A stretch of 27,742 nt of DNA. Source: Thermoprotei archaeon (GTDB lineage Archaea; Thermoproteota; Thermoprotei; Thermofilales; B20-G17). The DNA lies in NCBI GenBank assembly GCA_003650785.1, contig QMRW01000004.1:1-27742 (forward strand), read 5' to 3'. Each line of letters begins with the position of its first letter. The first letter of the stretch is position 1. The position numbers and the translations under genes are program-made. A model generated the notes under the pieces. That model was not told the origin of the DNA. It did not search any database and saw only the letters and a program-made list of their open reading frames with translations. Positions 1 through 7,997 of the stretch are shown here, piece by piece.

Positions 1-1506
1 AGAGCTGTTTCTGATACTTCTAAGGGACCAGTAGACTAAAATTGAGATGAATGAAATGTAAAAGAATATTTGAACATGTACTGATGGATAAAATACAACG
101 TACGGATAGAGTTCAACTATACTTTCCTTGGATCTAGCAATCTCAAACTCTACAGATGGATACTTTACCCAACCATAGGAGATCGGCCCACCTTGCCAAA
201 AGTGTCTTCCTTCTGGAAGCTCCATCGTAACCTCCAGACGTATACGATAGAGAGCATCACGCCATCTTATACCAACTAGTCCTGTTGGAAATATGTATTT
301 ACTAACATCTCTGTTGTACTTATATACAAGAGTATGACCTTTGTATTTTAGTTCAATTTCCGTAAATCCCTCAAGGCATTGAGCAGTACACCACCCTAGA
401 CCCTTTGAAACTTGAGTCCCACCTACCTTCACTGCTATGTCTACTGGTGTTCCATATGAAGTCTCTGCACGAATAGTACATTCATTAAATGGGAAGTGTA
501 CTGAATAAGTTCCAGGTGCATTTACTTCTATAGTTCTGAACCTATACTTACCTATGTATAGCTCTATAGTGTTAAACCTCCTTGGTAGTCTTATGATAGT
601 AACATAGTCACTTACTTTGAAGACCCTATTATCCACTTTAATACTAATGAGTTTAAGGTAATCTTTAGGCACGTTTTTCATTTCAAGTATAACAGGTTCA
701 TAGAATACTGTTGGACTTGTATAGAACAATAAGTAGCATATCTTTAGTGCAGATACTGAGAAGCTGGATATCGATATGTTTAGGCTATCACTATAACTAA
801 AGTACCCCTTTACTAGAGCAAAAAACTCTTTCCTTTCTCTATTTAATTCAGCCTTCTCAATGATAATATCTGCGTTCTCATCTCCAGATACACTCATAGT
901 GACGTTTACCGGAAGGTCACGTACACGTGCATTAAGGGTGATTGGTATGGTAGCATTACATCTGTAAACAGCATATGGACCTACATAAAGCTTGTAATAG
1001 CAATTCTCCTTTCCCTCATATATCCCCAAGAGGAGGCCTCCCTCTATAGTACACTTTGCCTCTTCTCCAAGTATCTCTATACTTATGTTTAAGTTCTCAC
1101 TGGTTAGTGAGCTAGGGGGTACAGATCCCCATATCACAGAGAAATATGGCATAAATCCCTCTAAGACATAGATACTGTTTACTTTAAAATCAATTTTATG
1201 ATTATTTATGAATACTGATGCTACATATAAATCTTTGCTCGATGTCGCTATTCCTAGTACAAGATAGGTTTTTGATGGTATATTCTTAAACCCTTCTAGC
1301 ACTAGGGTCTCCTTCCCAGGAGAATAGAGAAATGATACCTCTTGTATTTCCCTAAACTCTATTCTCTCTGCAAATCCCTCTACAAGGGGTATAAGTTTCC
1401 CTCTATGTCCTCCTTTGGTATCTGTGGATTTTACTATTATAATACTCATTGAGTTGAGAAGGATTAATAATGAGAATAACATAATTATGAGGAGTACTAT
1501 GCGCAT
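1..1506 (-). CDS. Partial secreted or membrane-anchored surface protein, function unknown
   Basis: An open frame runs without a stop from an ATG at 1506 to the window edge (502 codons read, C-terminus missing). I checked every codon of this frame. Residues 1-25 are a hydrophobic signal or anchor (MRIVLLIIMLFSLLILLNSM). The rest is beta-rich and carries several N-glycosylation sequons (NIS, NVT, NAT). Two cysteine pairs stand out: one in the middle (ENCYY...YRCNA) and one near residue 415 (GWCTAQC). The last visible residues form a hydrophobic segment, roughly FFYISFISILVYW, followed by Arg-containing sequence, so a C-terminal membrane anchor is likely. An A/T-rich element at 1521-1536 is close enough for a leaderless transcript. 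It is separated by 84 nt from taw3 upstream. I do not recognise the family; an extracellular Ig-like or S-layer-associated protein is an inference from composition. Confidence 0.8.
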   Translation of the reverse strand, partial: MRIVLLIIMLFSLLILLNSMSIIIVKSTDTKGGHRGKLIPLVEGFAERIEFREIQEVSFLYSPGKETLVLEGFKNIPSKTYLVLGIATSSKDLYVASVFINNHKIDFKVNSIYVLEGFMPYFSVIWGSVPPSSLTSENLNISIEILGEEAKCTIEGGLLLGIYEGKENCYYKLYVGPYAVYRCNATIPITLNARVRDLPVNVTMSVSGDENADIIIEKAELNRERKEFFALVKGYFSYSDSLNISISSFSVSALKICYLLFYTSPTVFYEPVILEMKNVPKDYLKLISIKVDNRVFKVSDYVTIIRLPRRFNTIELYIGKYRFRTIEVNAPGTYSVHFPFNECTIRAETSYGTPVDIAVKVGGTQVSKGLGWCTAQCLEGFTEIELKYKGHTLVYKYNRDVSKYIFPTGLVGIRWRDALYRIRLEVTMELPEGRHFWQGGPISYGWVKYPSVEFEIARSKESIVELYPYVVFYPSVHVQIFFYISFISILVYWSLRSIRNSS

Positions 1507-1590
1507 ATATTGTACAAAAGCTTATTAAAGATATTCCTTTCGCTAAGAGTTATGTGAAACTATATTACTTCCTGGGCTAAAATAGCACCT

Positions 1591-2178
1591 TCAAGAGTTT
1601 GAGTAGAATTCCTCCCTAATCAATCTGGTTAGTCTGAGCAATTTATCCTTACTCCTATTTAGAAGTTTACTGCATAGAGTTAAAACTACCTTAATTTCTT
1701 CCGGTGACAATAAACACTTTCCTTTTAATATTAATGGTATACTCATGGATTCTGTAGATGCCACTTGTACTACATATCTCTCGGGATGCAGGGAGATTAG
1801 TCCACTATTCTTAAATCCAGCCATCCTAGCTATGGAAAGGACTTTAGATGCTGTAGTTAAATCTCTAGCTACTATGTGGAGAATAGGTGCCTGAACTACC
1901 ATCCATAAATTATCATGGTGTCCTCTAAGCACATTCTCTACTTCATGATACTCTACGGAGGAGTGCCACTTAGCAATGACCTTGAGGTTAAGCTTATCAC
2001 CAGGTTCCTCTACAGCTACCAACTGAATTCTACCGCTACAGGATGATGTGGTATACAGCTCATCTATAGAGTTTATCAACATTAATAGATCTAGAATATC
2101 CCTATCCACTTTACTCCTCACAGCATCCTCTAATAACCTCATCAGAAAATGTCTTTTCCTCCTGACCCATTCACTCAT
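1591..2178 (-). CDS. taw3: tRNA(Phe) 7-(3-amino-3-carboxypropyl)wyosine-type N4-methyltransferase Taw3
   Basis: 195 aa, full length for the TYW3/Taw3 family. This family N-methylates the wyosine precursor at position 37 of tRNA-Phe in archaea and eukaryotes. Visible family marks are the SSCSGR motif at residues 45-50 after a helical N-terminus, the conserved W of the KWHS segment, and the QAPILHIVARDL stretch followed by a region ending in AGFKNSGLISL. The ATG at 2178 lies 3 nt after the stop of the radical SAM gene and follows a GGGTG motif, so the two are probably co-transcribed and coupled. It is the last gene of a four-gene minus-strand run. The other wyosine genes (trm5, taw1, taw2) are not in this window. 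The family call is secure; presence of the full modification pathway is inferred. Confidence 0.92.
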   Translation of the reverse strand: MSEWVRRKRHFLMRLLEDAVRSKVDRDILDLLMLINSIDELYTTSSCSGRIQLVAVEEPGDKLNLKVIAKWHSSVEYHEVENVLRGHHDNLWMVVQAPILHIVARDLTTASKVLSIARMAGFKNSGLISLHPERYVVQVASTESMSIPLILKGKCLLSPEEIKVVLTLCSKLLNRSKDKLLRLTRLIREEFYSNS

Positions 2179-2181
2179 TTA

Positions 2182-3075
2182 CTACACCCTGAGTAGGTGT
2201 GTTCCATCACATGTAGGCGAATTGAAGAATTCCTTAGTAATAAGTCTCTCTCTACAGGTAGCATACGTGAGTCCTAATCTACTAGCCTCATGGACAATAG
2301 GCCTGAGTAATTTCTCTCTCAGAGAACGTGCTAAATACCTATAACTACCCACTTTCACTCCACGGTTCACGTATAACAACTTCCACGTATTCGAATACTC
2401 GGGAAATGCCTCTATAAGTCTCTTGTAACTATCTAGTCTAAACTTGTAAGTAGAAGTTACAATATGCCTAACTCCGTACTCAGCTAGGACAGCTACGAGC
2501 TCACGAAGTTCAATGGGATCATCGTTCAATAGGGGTATTATAGGATCTACACGCACAATTGTACGTACATTCATCTTAGTGAGTTCCTTGAGGGTACTGA
2601 GACGCTTATCAGGAGAAGGAGCATTGGGCTCTATAATTTTGGATAGCTTTCTATCGAGAGTTGTAATGGTGATACTTACACATATTCCACCCTTCTTGAC
2701 AATATCCATATCCCTGAGTACCATATCAGACTTAGTCATTATCAACACTTTAAATCCATACCTTTGTAGTAGTCTCAAGGCTCCTCTAGTTAGCTTGTAC
2801 TCCTTTTCCTCTGGAGGATAGGGATCACTACTGGATGAAAGTACTATCGGTATTCTCCGATCTGCCTTATTTAGATCTCTTTTTAACCTTCCTAGGAAAT
2901 CTCTTTTAGGTTTACTATCCGTATAACGTACATAGTACGTCGCGTAACAGTATAGGCATTTATGGCTACAACCTGTATATGGGTGTAAAGAGTACTTCTG
3001 TGGGCAGGTACACATGGGACTTCTCCATGGATCAAATATCCTGAGTACTGAGTACCTATTCTTTACTCTTTCGAT
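2182..3075 (-). CDS. Radical SAM protein of the spore photoproduct lyase-like (SplB-type) family, probable ATC start
   Basis: The first ATG in frame is at 3015 and gives 277 aa. It already sits inside the conserved N-terminus: the frame directly upstream reads YSVLRIFDPWRSP before MCTCPQKY, and archaeal members of this family normally contain such an FDPW...CTCP block. No ATG, GTG or TTG occurs between the in-frame TGA at 3084-3082 and 3015. I therefore extend the gene to the ATC at 3075-3073, which lies 4 nt after a GGTGAGG motif. The radical SAM cluster C-x3-C-x2-C is seen in GCSHKCLYCYA (C16, C20, C23 of the 277-aa form). The rest follows a radical SAM barrel pattern (SSSSDPYPPEE, ITITTLDRKL, RVDPIIPL). 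The start overlaps the end of the UPF0282 gene by 20 nt. The physiological substrate is unknown; DNA photoproduct repair is not implied. Family call firm, start codon unproven. Confidence 0.85.
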   Translation of the reverse strand: MERVKNRYSVLRIFDPWRSPMCTCPQKYSLHPYTGCSHKCLYCYATYYVRYTDSKPKRDFLGRLKRDLNKADRRIPIVLSSSSDPYPPEEKEYKLTRGALRLLQRYGFKVLIMTKSDMVLRDMDIVKKGGICVSITITTLDRKLSKIIEPNAPSPDKRLSTLKELTKMNVRTIVRVDPIIPLLNDDPIELRELVAVLAEYGVRHIVTSTYKFRLDSYKRLIEAFPEYSNTWKLLYVNRGVKVGSYRYLARSLREKLLRPIVHEASRLGLTYATCRERLITKEFFNSPTCDGTHLLRV

Positions 3076-4012
3076 GCTGCCTCACCCATCTAAGGAATTC
3101 TTTATCAGGAGGTTCCTCCTCATAGAGTTCAGCTCTACGGGCTTCAAGTAAGTTTTCAGTACGACCTAGGATTTGAGATGCTGTGATCAAGTTTCCTACT
3201 TCTTCCTCCAAGTATTTGAATACTTGTTCCCTCCAATGAAGATCTCTCAGAAGATGGTGCTCTAGTACTAGAGTTTTACATACCTTAGAAAGCAATGCAA
3301 TAGATTTCAGTCCTCTTTCAACAAGCTCTTTGGCTACTTTTATACCACTTAGGTAAGTAGGTGGTCCACCTAGGATGAGTACTTCAGGCCTTTCAGTCAG
3401 TATATATTTAAGAGCACTTGATGACATTGGTCCCTGGACATCGGGAGCAAAGAGTACCTTAGTACCCTCATTTACTATAGTGACCATTAAAATCCATCCC
3501 AACTTACTTCCGTCCGGACCATGAGGATACACCTTCGAGAATTTTATGAGTGTATCTCCCAAGTTTAGGGAATATCCATCTACATGAATTAGTTTGTAAA
3601 CAATGTCCTTGATAGATCTATATAAGGCTTTAGCTCTAAGTCTTTGTCTCACGTTTATATTCTCCTCAAAATTCTTAACTAAGACCAGTTTATCTTGATA
3701 TACTTTAATGAAACTCTCTTGATCAGTACATGTATATATCGACTTAAATGGAGGTGTGTAGTGATCAAGATGATAGTGGCTTATAGTTACTATATCTGCT
3801 CTCTCAGCGTATTCCTCTATTCTCTTTCTAGCTTCTTCAAGAGCCTTGAACTCTCTTGGATGCGGAGGTCTTCCATATCTCAAAGGAGCTAGCGCCACAC
3901 CAGCATCGAGTAATATCCTCACATCAGGTGTCTCTATAAATGTGGTCATTGACCTAACTCCCAGACTCTCGTCAGCTATCGGTATTATCTTCACTTTGTC
4001 TACCAATATCAT
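3056..4012 (-). CDS. UPF0282 metallo-beta-lactamase-fold hydrolase
   Basis: 318 aa. The N-terminal segment DESLGVRSMTTFIET, followed by ILLDAGVALAP and RYGRPPHPREF, is characteristic of the archaeal UPF0282 family. The metal-binding HYHLDH signature is at residues 79-84, and later candidate ligands occur in the FAPDVQGP segment and in the LEHHLLRD segment. This is a metallo-beta-lactamase fold of the kind found in hydrolases and nucleases, but UPF0282 has no assigned reaction that I know of. The ATG at 4012 overlaps the TGA of the upstream 93-aa gene (ATGA), which indicates translational coupling. Its 3' end overlaps the probable start of the radical SAM gene. Intact and normal in length. Confidence 0.88.
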   Translation of the reverse strand: MILVDKVKIIPIADESLGVRSMTTFIETPDVRILLDAGVALAPLRYGRPPHPREFKALEEARKRIEEYAERADIVTISHYHLDHYTPPFKSIYTCTDQESFIKVYQDKLVLVKNFEENINVRQRLRAKALYRSIKDIVYKLIHVDGYSLNLGDTLIKFSKVYPHGPDGSKLGWILMVTIVNEGTKVLFAPDVQGPMSSSALKYILTERPEVLILGGPPTYLSGIKVAKELVERGLKSIALLSKVCKTLVLEHHLLRDLHWREQVFKYLEEEVGNLITASQILGRTENLLEARRAELYEEEPPDKEFLRWVRQHRKSKE

Positions 4013-4290
4013 CTTCTAACACTCTTACAAGTCTCTCTAAGGTCTATTATACCGGAAAAGAGGGCATCTCTAAATGCTTTGTAGACTCCTTCCCTTATAG
4101 CCTCATATACTATATTCAGGAGCAGTATCCCACTACTAATATCACCACTACGGTCTAATCTTCTTACACCCTCTCTCAAAGCCTCATCGAACACATCCCT
4201 AATAGCCCAATATATCACCTCATATATTTTAGCTTCCTCTAGATGTAGTTTCATCTTAAGTCTTCTCTTGCCACTTAAGTCCATACACAC
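4009..4290 (-). CDS. Small helical protein, function unknown
   Basis: 93 aa from the ATG at 4290. A start at Met13 (MKLHLEEAKIYE) at 4254 is equally plausible because the first twelve residues look like a non-conserved basic extension. The body is predicted mostly helical and rich in acidic and basic residues, with two similar-looking helices: IYWAIRDVFDEALREGVRRL and IVYEAIREGVYKAFRDALF. These resemble an internal duplication (xxEAxREGVxxxxRDAL). No signal, membrane segment or cysteine motif is seen. It is the first gene of the minus-strand run and overlaps the UPF0282 start by 4 nt, so it is probably a real gene expressed with it. I do not recognise the family. Confidence 0.62.
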   Translation of the reverse strand: MCMDLSGKRRLKMKLHLEEAKIYEVIYWAIRDVFDEALREGVRRLDRSGDISSGILLLNIVYEAIREGVYKAFRDALFSGIIDLRETCKSVRR

Positions 4291-4951
4291 GTCCCCTATG
4301 GATAATTCACTTCGTGAGTATTAGTCTATCGTTGTACTTTGTACTTCAGGATAGAGTTAAATTACATATATTAGTGAAGCACAACTTTATCAGAGTATGA
4401 ATAGAGATTTGTATTAAGAGTTAGGTGTTAGTAGTACTGAAGACTAAGAAGAAGACCTAGTAGATTACCCCGAATTGTCATAATCCGTACTGCAATATTA
4501 TACTATTATTTCTAGATCTAAAGATTGTATAATCTTCCGATATCATCTCTAGCATAATGTATGCTGTATCAAATAGTGGGTCCCTTAACATATGACATGC
4601 CTATTGAGTTCAAGAATGCAGTGAATAATGGTATCCTACTATACCTATTTTATAGAAATCCTTATCTCCAGTATCACTAGAGAAGCTCTATAGAAGATTT
4701 ACGGGTGTAGGACTAGGAGGAGGCTTTACTTACTACTAACTAACGTTCTATTCTTTCTCATTCCCATAGTAAGACTACTCGTATATCAATCGGAAATACA
4801 GCTCAGTAAGTTTCAATTTATACGCGAATTTCGACATATTGCCAAAGTCTCTGTAGTGGGAGTTCAATTGTATAGAGCACACTCACTCATAGTCTTAATA
4901 CGTAACTAAGATAATTTAAATAATTATTTAAATATATTTATGTTAATAAGG
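4291..4951. other. Long non-coding or decayed gap
   Basis: About 660 nt without a convincing gene. The longest open stretch I see is on the plus strand, about 4697-4909, and reads a hydrophobic patch (LYLLLTNVLFFLIPIVRLLV) followed by a polar tail. It has no ATG/GTG start and is preceded by several stops, so it may be a gene remnant. A short sequence at 4348-4370 is nearly repeated at 10078-10101. No tRNA or rRNA signal was seen. Confidence 0.5.
4348..4370. repeat. Short near-repeat, copy 1 (upstream of BMP operon)
   Basis: AGGATAGAGTTAAAT followed by TACATATA. Nearly the same sequence occurs at 10078-10101 downstream of the operon, with GCACATATA after the identical 15-nt core. Confidence 0.35.
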
Positions 4952-4967
4952 GAAAAGGTTATATATG
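4952..4967 (+). promoter_or_regulatory. Archaeal promoter (BRE/TATA) of the BMP transporter operon
   Basis: A purine-rich GAAAAGG (BRE-like) is followed by TTATATATG. The TATA element lies about 30 nt before the ATG at 4996, so transcription should begin at or just before the start codon. No Shine-Dalgarno motif precedes the ATG, which fits a leaderless or near-leaderless mRNA. Confidence 0.7.
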
Positions 4968-4995
4968 GTTTAATTAAAGGTTAAAATGAACCGGT

Positions 4996-6384
4996 ATGAC
5001 AAAGTCTGGTGGTATCATTATCAAGTATACTGCCCTTACAGTAATACTGCTAATAATAACTGCCGTGGCAACGTGGACTCTGGCTCCTGGCAAAGAACGT
5101 ATTGTTAAGGTTCCAGTACTAAAGGGAGAACCTGTCGCAAAACTTGCCGAATCTGCGCTAGCTCTGAGTAAGAGACTAGGTATAGAATTTGATATTCCTA
5201 AGACTCCGGAAGGCGATATAAATGCGACTCAACTACTTCTAAATCTAATACCGCTGATAGATAAAGCCAGTGAAATAATACCTCCTAAGATAAAGGCTGC
5301 ATTCATATACGTGGGTCCTATTGGTGATTATGGTTGGACTCATGGACATGATACAGGGCGTAGGATAGTTGATGAAAAGTTCCCATGGCTTGAAACTGTA
5401 TACGCTGAAAGCGTCTCCGAAGCTGACTGTTATAGATACATAGAGAGGTTTATAAAGCAAGGTTGTAACCTAATCTTTACCACAAGCTTCGGCTTCATGG
5501 ATCCAACACTTAAAGCGGCCAAGGAATATCCAAACATAATATTCTTCCACTGTTCAGGGTACAAGAGATGGAAGAACATGGGCACATATTTTGCGGAATT
5601 CTACCAGTTATACTATCTCAATGGCCTAATGGCAGGAGCACTTACTAAGACTGGAAAGGTAGGTTATGTAGGAGCTCATCCAATACCTGAAGTAGTTAGA
5701 CACATTAACGCTTTCGCTCTTGGCGTAAAGGAGGTAAACCCCGATGCAAAAGTCTATGTACGGTGGATCTTTGCATGGTACGATCCAGTTAAGGCTAAGG
5801 AGGCGGCAGAAGCTCTGATAGCAGAAGGTGTAGATGTTATAGCATTCACTGAAGATTCACCAACTATAGTCGGAGTATGTCAAGATTATTTCAAGAAAGG
5901 CAGACCTGTGTATACTTTCAGTCATTATAGTCCTATGTATAAATACGGACCTGATGTAGTAGTCAGTGGACAGTTAGTCCACTGGGAGAAAATATATGAA
6001 GATATTGTTATCAAAGTGTACCTTGGTGTATACAATAAGACTAATCTCGAAAATGTGGACTATTGGTGGATGCTAAGAGAAGGAGCAGTTGAACTTGGTG
6101 CAGAGTATGGTATGCCCATAAACCCAAAGTTTGAACCTATACTTAAGGAGAAATATGTCGAAGATCCTATACTTGGTAAAATATCAGTATACGATCTCGT
6201 AATGATTAGGCTTAAACAGATGAGTGAAGAAGTACCTACATTCGATCCCTTCACTGGTCCAATTTACGATCAAGAGGGAAAACTAAGGGCTAAACCGGGA
6301 GAACGCTTAGGACACTATGCTCTGTGGACCATGGATTGGTTTGTGGACAATATAGTGGGTACTATTCCCAAACCAGGTGGATAG
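4996..6384 (+). CDS. BMP-family ABC transporter substrate-binding protein
   Basis: 462 aa. Residues 10-30 form a hydrophobic signal or anchor (IIIKYTALTVILLIITAVAT), which should place the protein outside the cell, tethered to the membrane. After a linker of about 65 residues, the basic-membrane-protein (BMP/PnrA/Med) domain begins at AAFIYVGPIGDYGWTHGHD. It continues through IFTTSFGFMDPTLKAA, FAEFYQLYYLNGLMAGAL, GKVGYVGAHPIPEVVRH and DVIAFTEDS. BMP proteins with partners like those encoded downstream usually bind nucleosides. The first ligand-loop aromatic and acidic residues (GDYGW) are present. The C-terminal portion (DYWWMLREGAVELG onward) is the extended form seen in archaeal members. 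First gene of a four-gene operon, with the next start 15 nt downstream. Family firm, nucleoside specificity inferred. Confidence 0.92.
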   Translation: MTKSGGIIIKYTALTVILLIITAVATWTLAPGKERIVKVPVLKGEPVAKLAESALALSKRLGIEFDIPKTPEGDINATQLLLNLIPLIDKASEIIPPKIKAAFIYVGPIGDYGWTHGHDTGRRIVDEKFPWLETVYAESVSEADCYRYIERFIKQGCNLIFTTSFGFMDPTLKAAKEYPNIIFFHCSGYKRWKNMGTYFAEFYQLYYLNGLMAGALTKTGKVGYVGAHPIPEVVRHINAFALGVKEVNPDAKVYVRWIFAWYDPVKAKEAAEALIAEGVDVIAFTEDSPTIVGVCQDYFKKGRPVYTFSHYSPMYKYGPDVVVSGQLVHWEKIYEDIVIKVYLGVYNKTNLENVDYWWMLREGAVELGAEYGMPINPKFEPILKEKYVEDPILGKISVYDLVMIRLKQMSEEVPTFDPFTGPIYDQEGKLRAKPGERLGHYALWTMDWFVDNIVGTIPKPGG

Positions 6385-6398
6385 CGGAGGAATAAAAC

Positions 6399-7997
6399 AT
6401 GAAGGGTATAATAAGAAGTTTTTTACTTACTCCTCCCGAGAAGTCTTCTCTCCTGAATATTCCTAGAGGTGAGGTCGTAGTTAAAATGCAGGGAATAACT
6501 AAGCGCTTTCCAGGAGTAACTGCTAATGATCATGTGGACTTTGAATTAAGGGCTGGGGAAATACATGCGCTTCTAGGTGAGAATGGAGCAGGTAAGACTA
6601 CACTGATGAATATACTGTACGGATTATATCGTCCTGATGAAGGTGAGATCTATGTAGGAAATCGTAGAGTCAAGATAGGATCGCCTAAGGATGCCATTAA
6701 GTTAGGAATCGCTATGGTTCATCAACACTTCAAACTGATAGAATCCTTAACAGTTGCTGAAAACATAGCACTTTGCATAGAAGAGTATAAGTTCTTCTCT
6801 CACATTCAGGATGTCAAGAAGAATATAGGTGAACTCTCTGAGAAATATGGTCTTAGAATAGATCCAGACGCTAGAGTATGGCAACTTTCAGCAGGAGAGA
6901 AACAGAGAGTTGAAATTCTCAAAGCCCTTATCAGAAGAGCAAAAATCCTAATTCTAGATGAACCAACAAGTGTCCTTACTCCTCCTGAGAAGCGTGAACT
7001 ATTCAAGATTCTTAGAAGGATGGCGGAGGAAGGATGTGGAATAGTCTTTATAACACATAAGCTTCACGAAGTTATGGAAGTAAGTGATAGAGTCACTGTT
7101 CTACGGAAAGGAAGAGTAGTAGCAACACTTCAAACTAGTGAAACGAATCCTAAGCAACTCGCTAAGTTAATGTTAGGTAAGGAGATACCGCTACGACCTA
7201 TAACACATACTGCTAGTTTGACTTATAAGGAAGCTCCCATTCTAGAGGTGCGAAATCTTTATGTTCTTAATGATAGAGGATCTCTTGCAGTTAAAGGAGT
7301 ATCTTTTGAGGTCTTTGCAGGGGAGATCTTTGGTATAGCAGGAGTATCAGGAAATGGCCAAAGGGAACTTATTGAGGCAATTACTGGACTAAGAAAAGTC
7401 AAGTTAGGAAATATCATACTTATGGGAGAGGAAGTAACTAATAGAACTCCAAAGGACATTATCGAGAGAGGTGTGGCTTTCATACCGGAGGATAGATTGA
7501 ACATGGGTATAGCTCAGGACCTAAGTATTTCAGAGAATCTGATACTTAAGAAATACAGGTATACACCGTTCTCAGGACATCTATTCCTAAACTTAGATCA
7601 TATAAATAAATGGGTCGATAAGCTGATAAAGGAATATAATATCATTACTCCTAGTAGTAGACTCCCCGCAGGAGTGTTATCAGGAGGAAATATTCAGCGA
7701 TTAATACTTGCTAGAGAGCTTTCCGGTAATCCCAAGTTGATAGTAGCTTCAAATCCCACTCGAGGACTAGATGTCGCAGCTACTAACTTCGTGAGATCGC
7801 TTCTTATAGAGCAGAAGAAAAGAGGTGTGGCAGTTTTACTAGTTTCGGAGGATCTAGAGGAACTGCTTATGCTAGCAGATAGAATAGCTGTTATCTTCGA
7901 GGGTAAATTTATGGGAGTTCTACCTACCTCTAAAGCTGATGTGAATAGGATAGGTCTCATGATGGCTGGTATTGAAATGGCTAAGGTGAGATCTTGA
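6399..7997 (+). CDS. ABC importer ATPase with two nucleotide-binding domains (YufO/NupO, RbsA-like)
   Basis: 532 aa with two tandem ATPase domains. Domain 1 has Walker A GENGAGKTT (60-68), Q-loop MVHQHF (106-111), signature LSAGEKQR (163-170), Walker B ILILDEPT (183-190) and the switch His in FITHKLHE. Domain 2 has a degenerate Walker A (GVSGNGQRE, 315-323), signature LSGGNIQR (427-434) and NPTRGLD where an EPT/DEPT motif would stand. Degenerate second sites are usual in sugar and nucleoside importer ATPases of this class. The ATG at 6399 follows GGAGG at 6386-6390 with normal spacing. It gives about 25 residues before the conserved MQGITKRFPGV, somewhat longer than typical, but the ribosome-binding site supports it. 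It energises the two permeases encoded next. Confidence 0.93.
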   Translation: MKGIIRSFLLTPPEKSSLLNIPRGEVVVKMQGITKRFPGVTANDHVDFELRAGEIHALLGENGAGKTTLMNILYGLYRPDEGEIYVGNRRVKIGSPKDAIKLGIAMVHQHFKLIESLTVAENIALCIEEYKFFSHIQDVKKNIGELSEKYGLRIDPDARVWQLSAGEKQRVEILKALIRRAKILILDEPTSVLTPPEKRELFKILRRMAEEGCGIVFITHKLHEVMEVSDRVTVLRKGRVVATLQTSETNPKQLAKLMLGKEIPLRPITHTASLTYKEAPILEVRNLYVLNDRGSLAVKGVSFEVFAGEIFGIAGVSGNGQRELIEAITGLRKVKLGNIILMGEEVTNRTPKDIIERGVAFIPEDRLNMGIAQDLSISENLILKKYRYTPFSGHLFLNLDHINKWVDKLIKEYNIITPSSRLPAGVLSGGNIQRLILARELSGNPKLIVASNPTRGLDVAATNFVRSLLIEQKKRGVAVLLVSEDLEELLMLADRIAVIFEGKFMGVLPTSKADVNRIGLMMAGIEMAKVRS

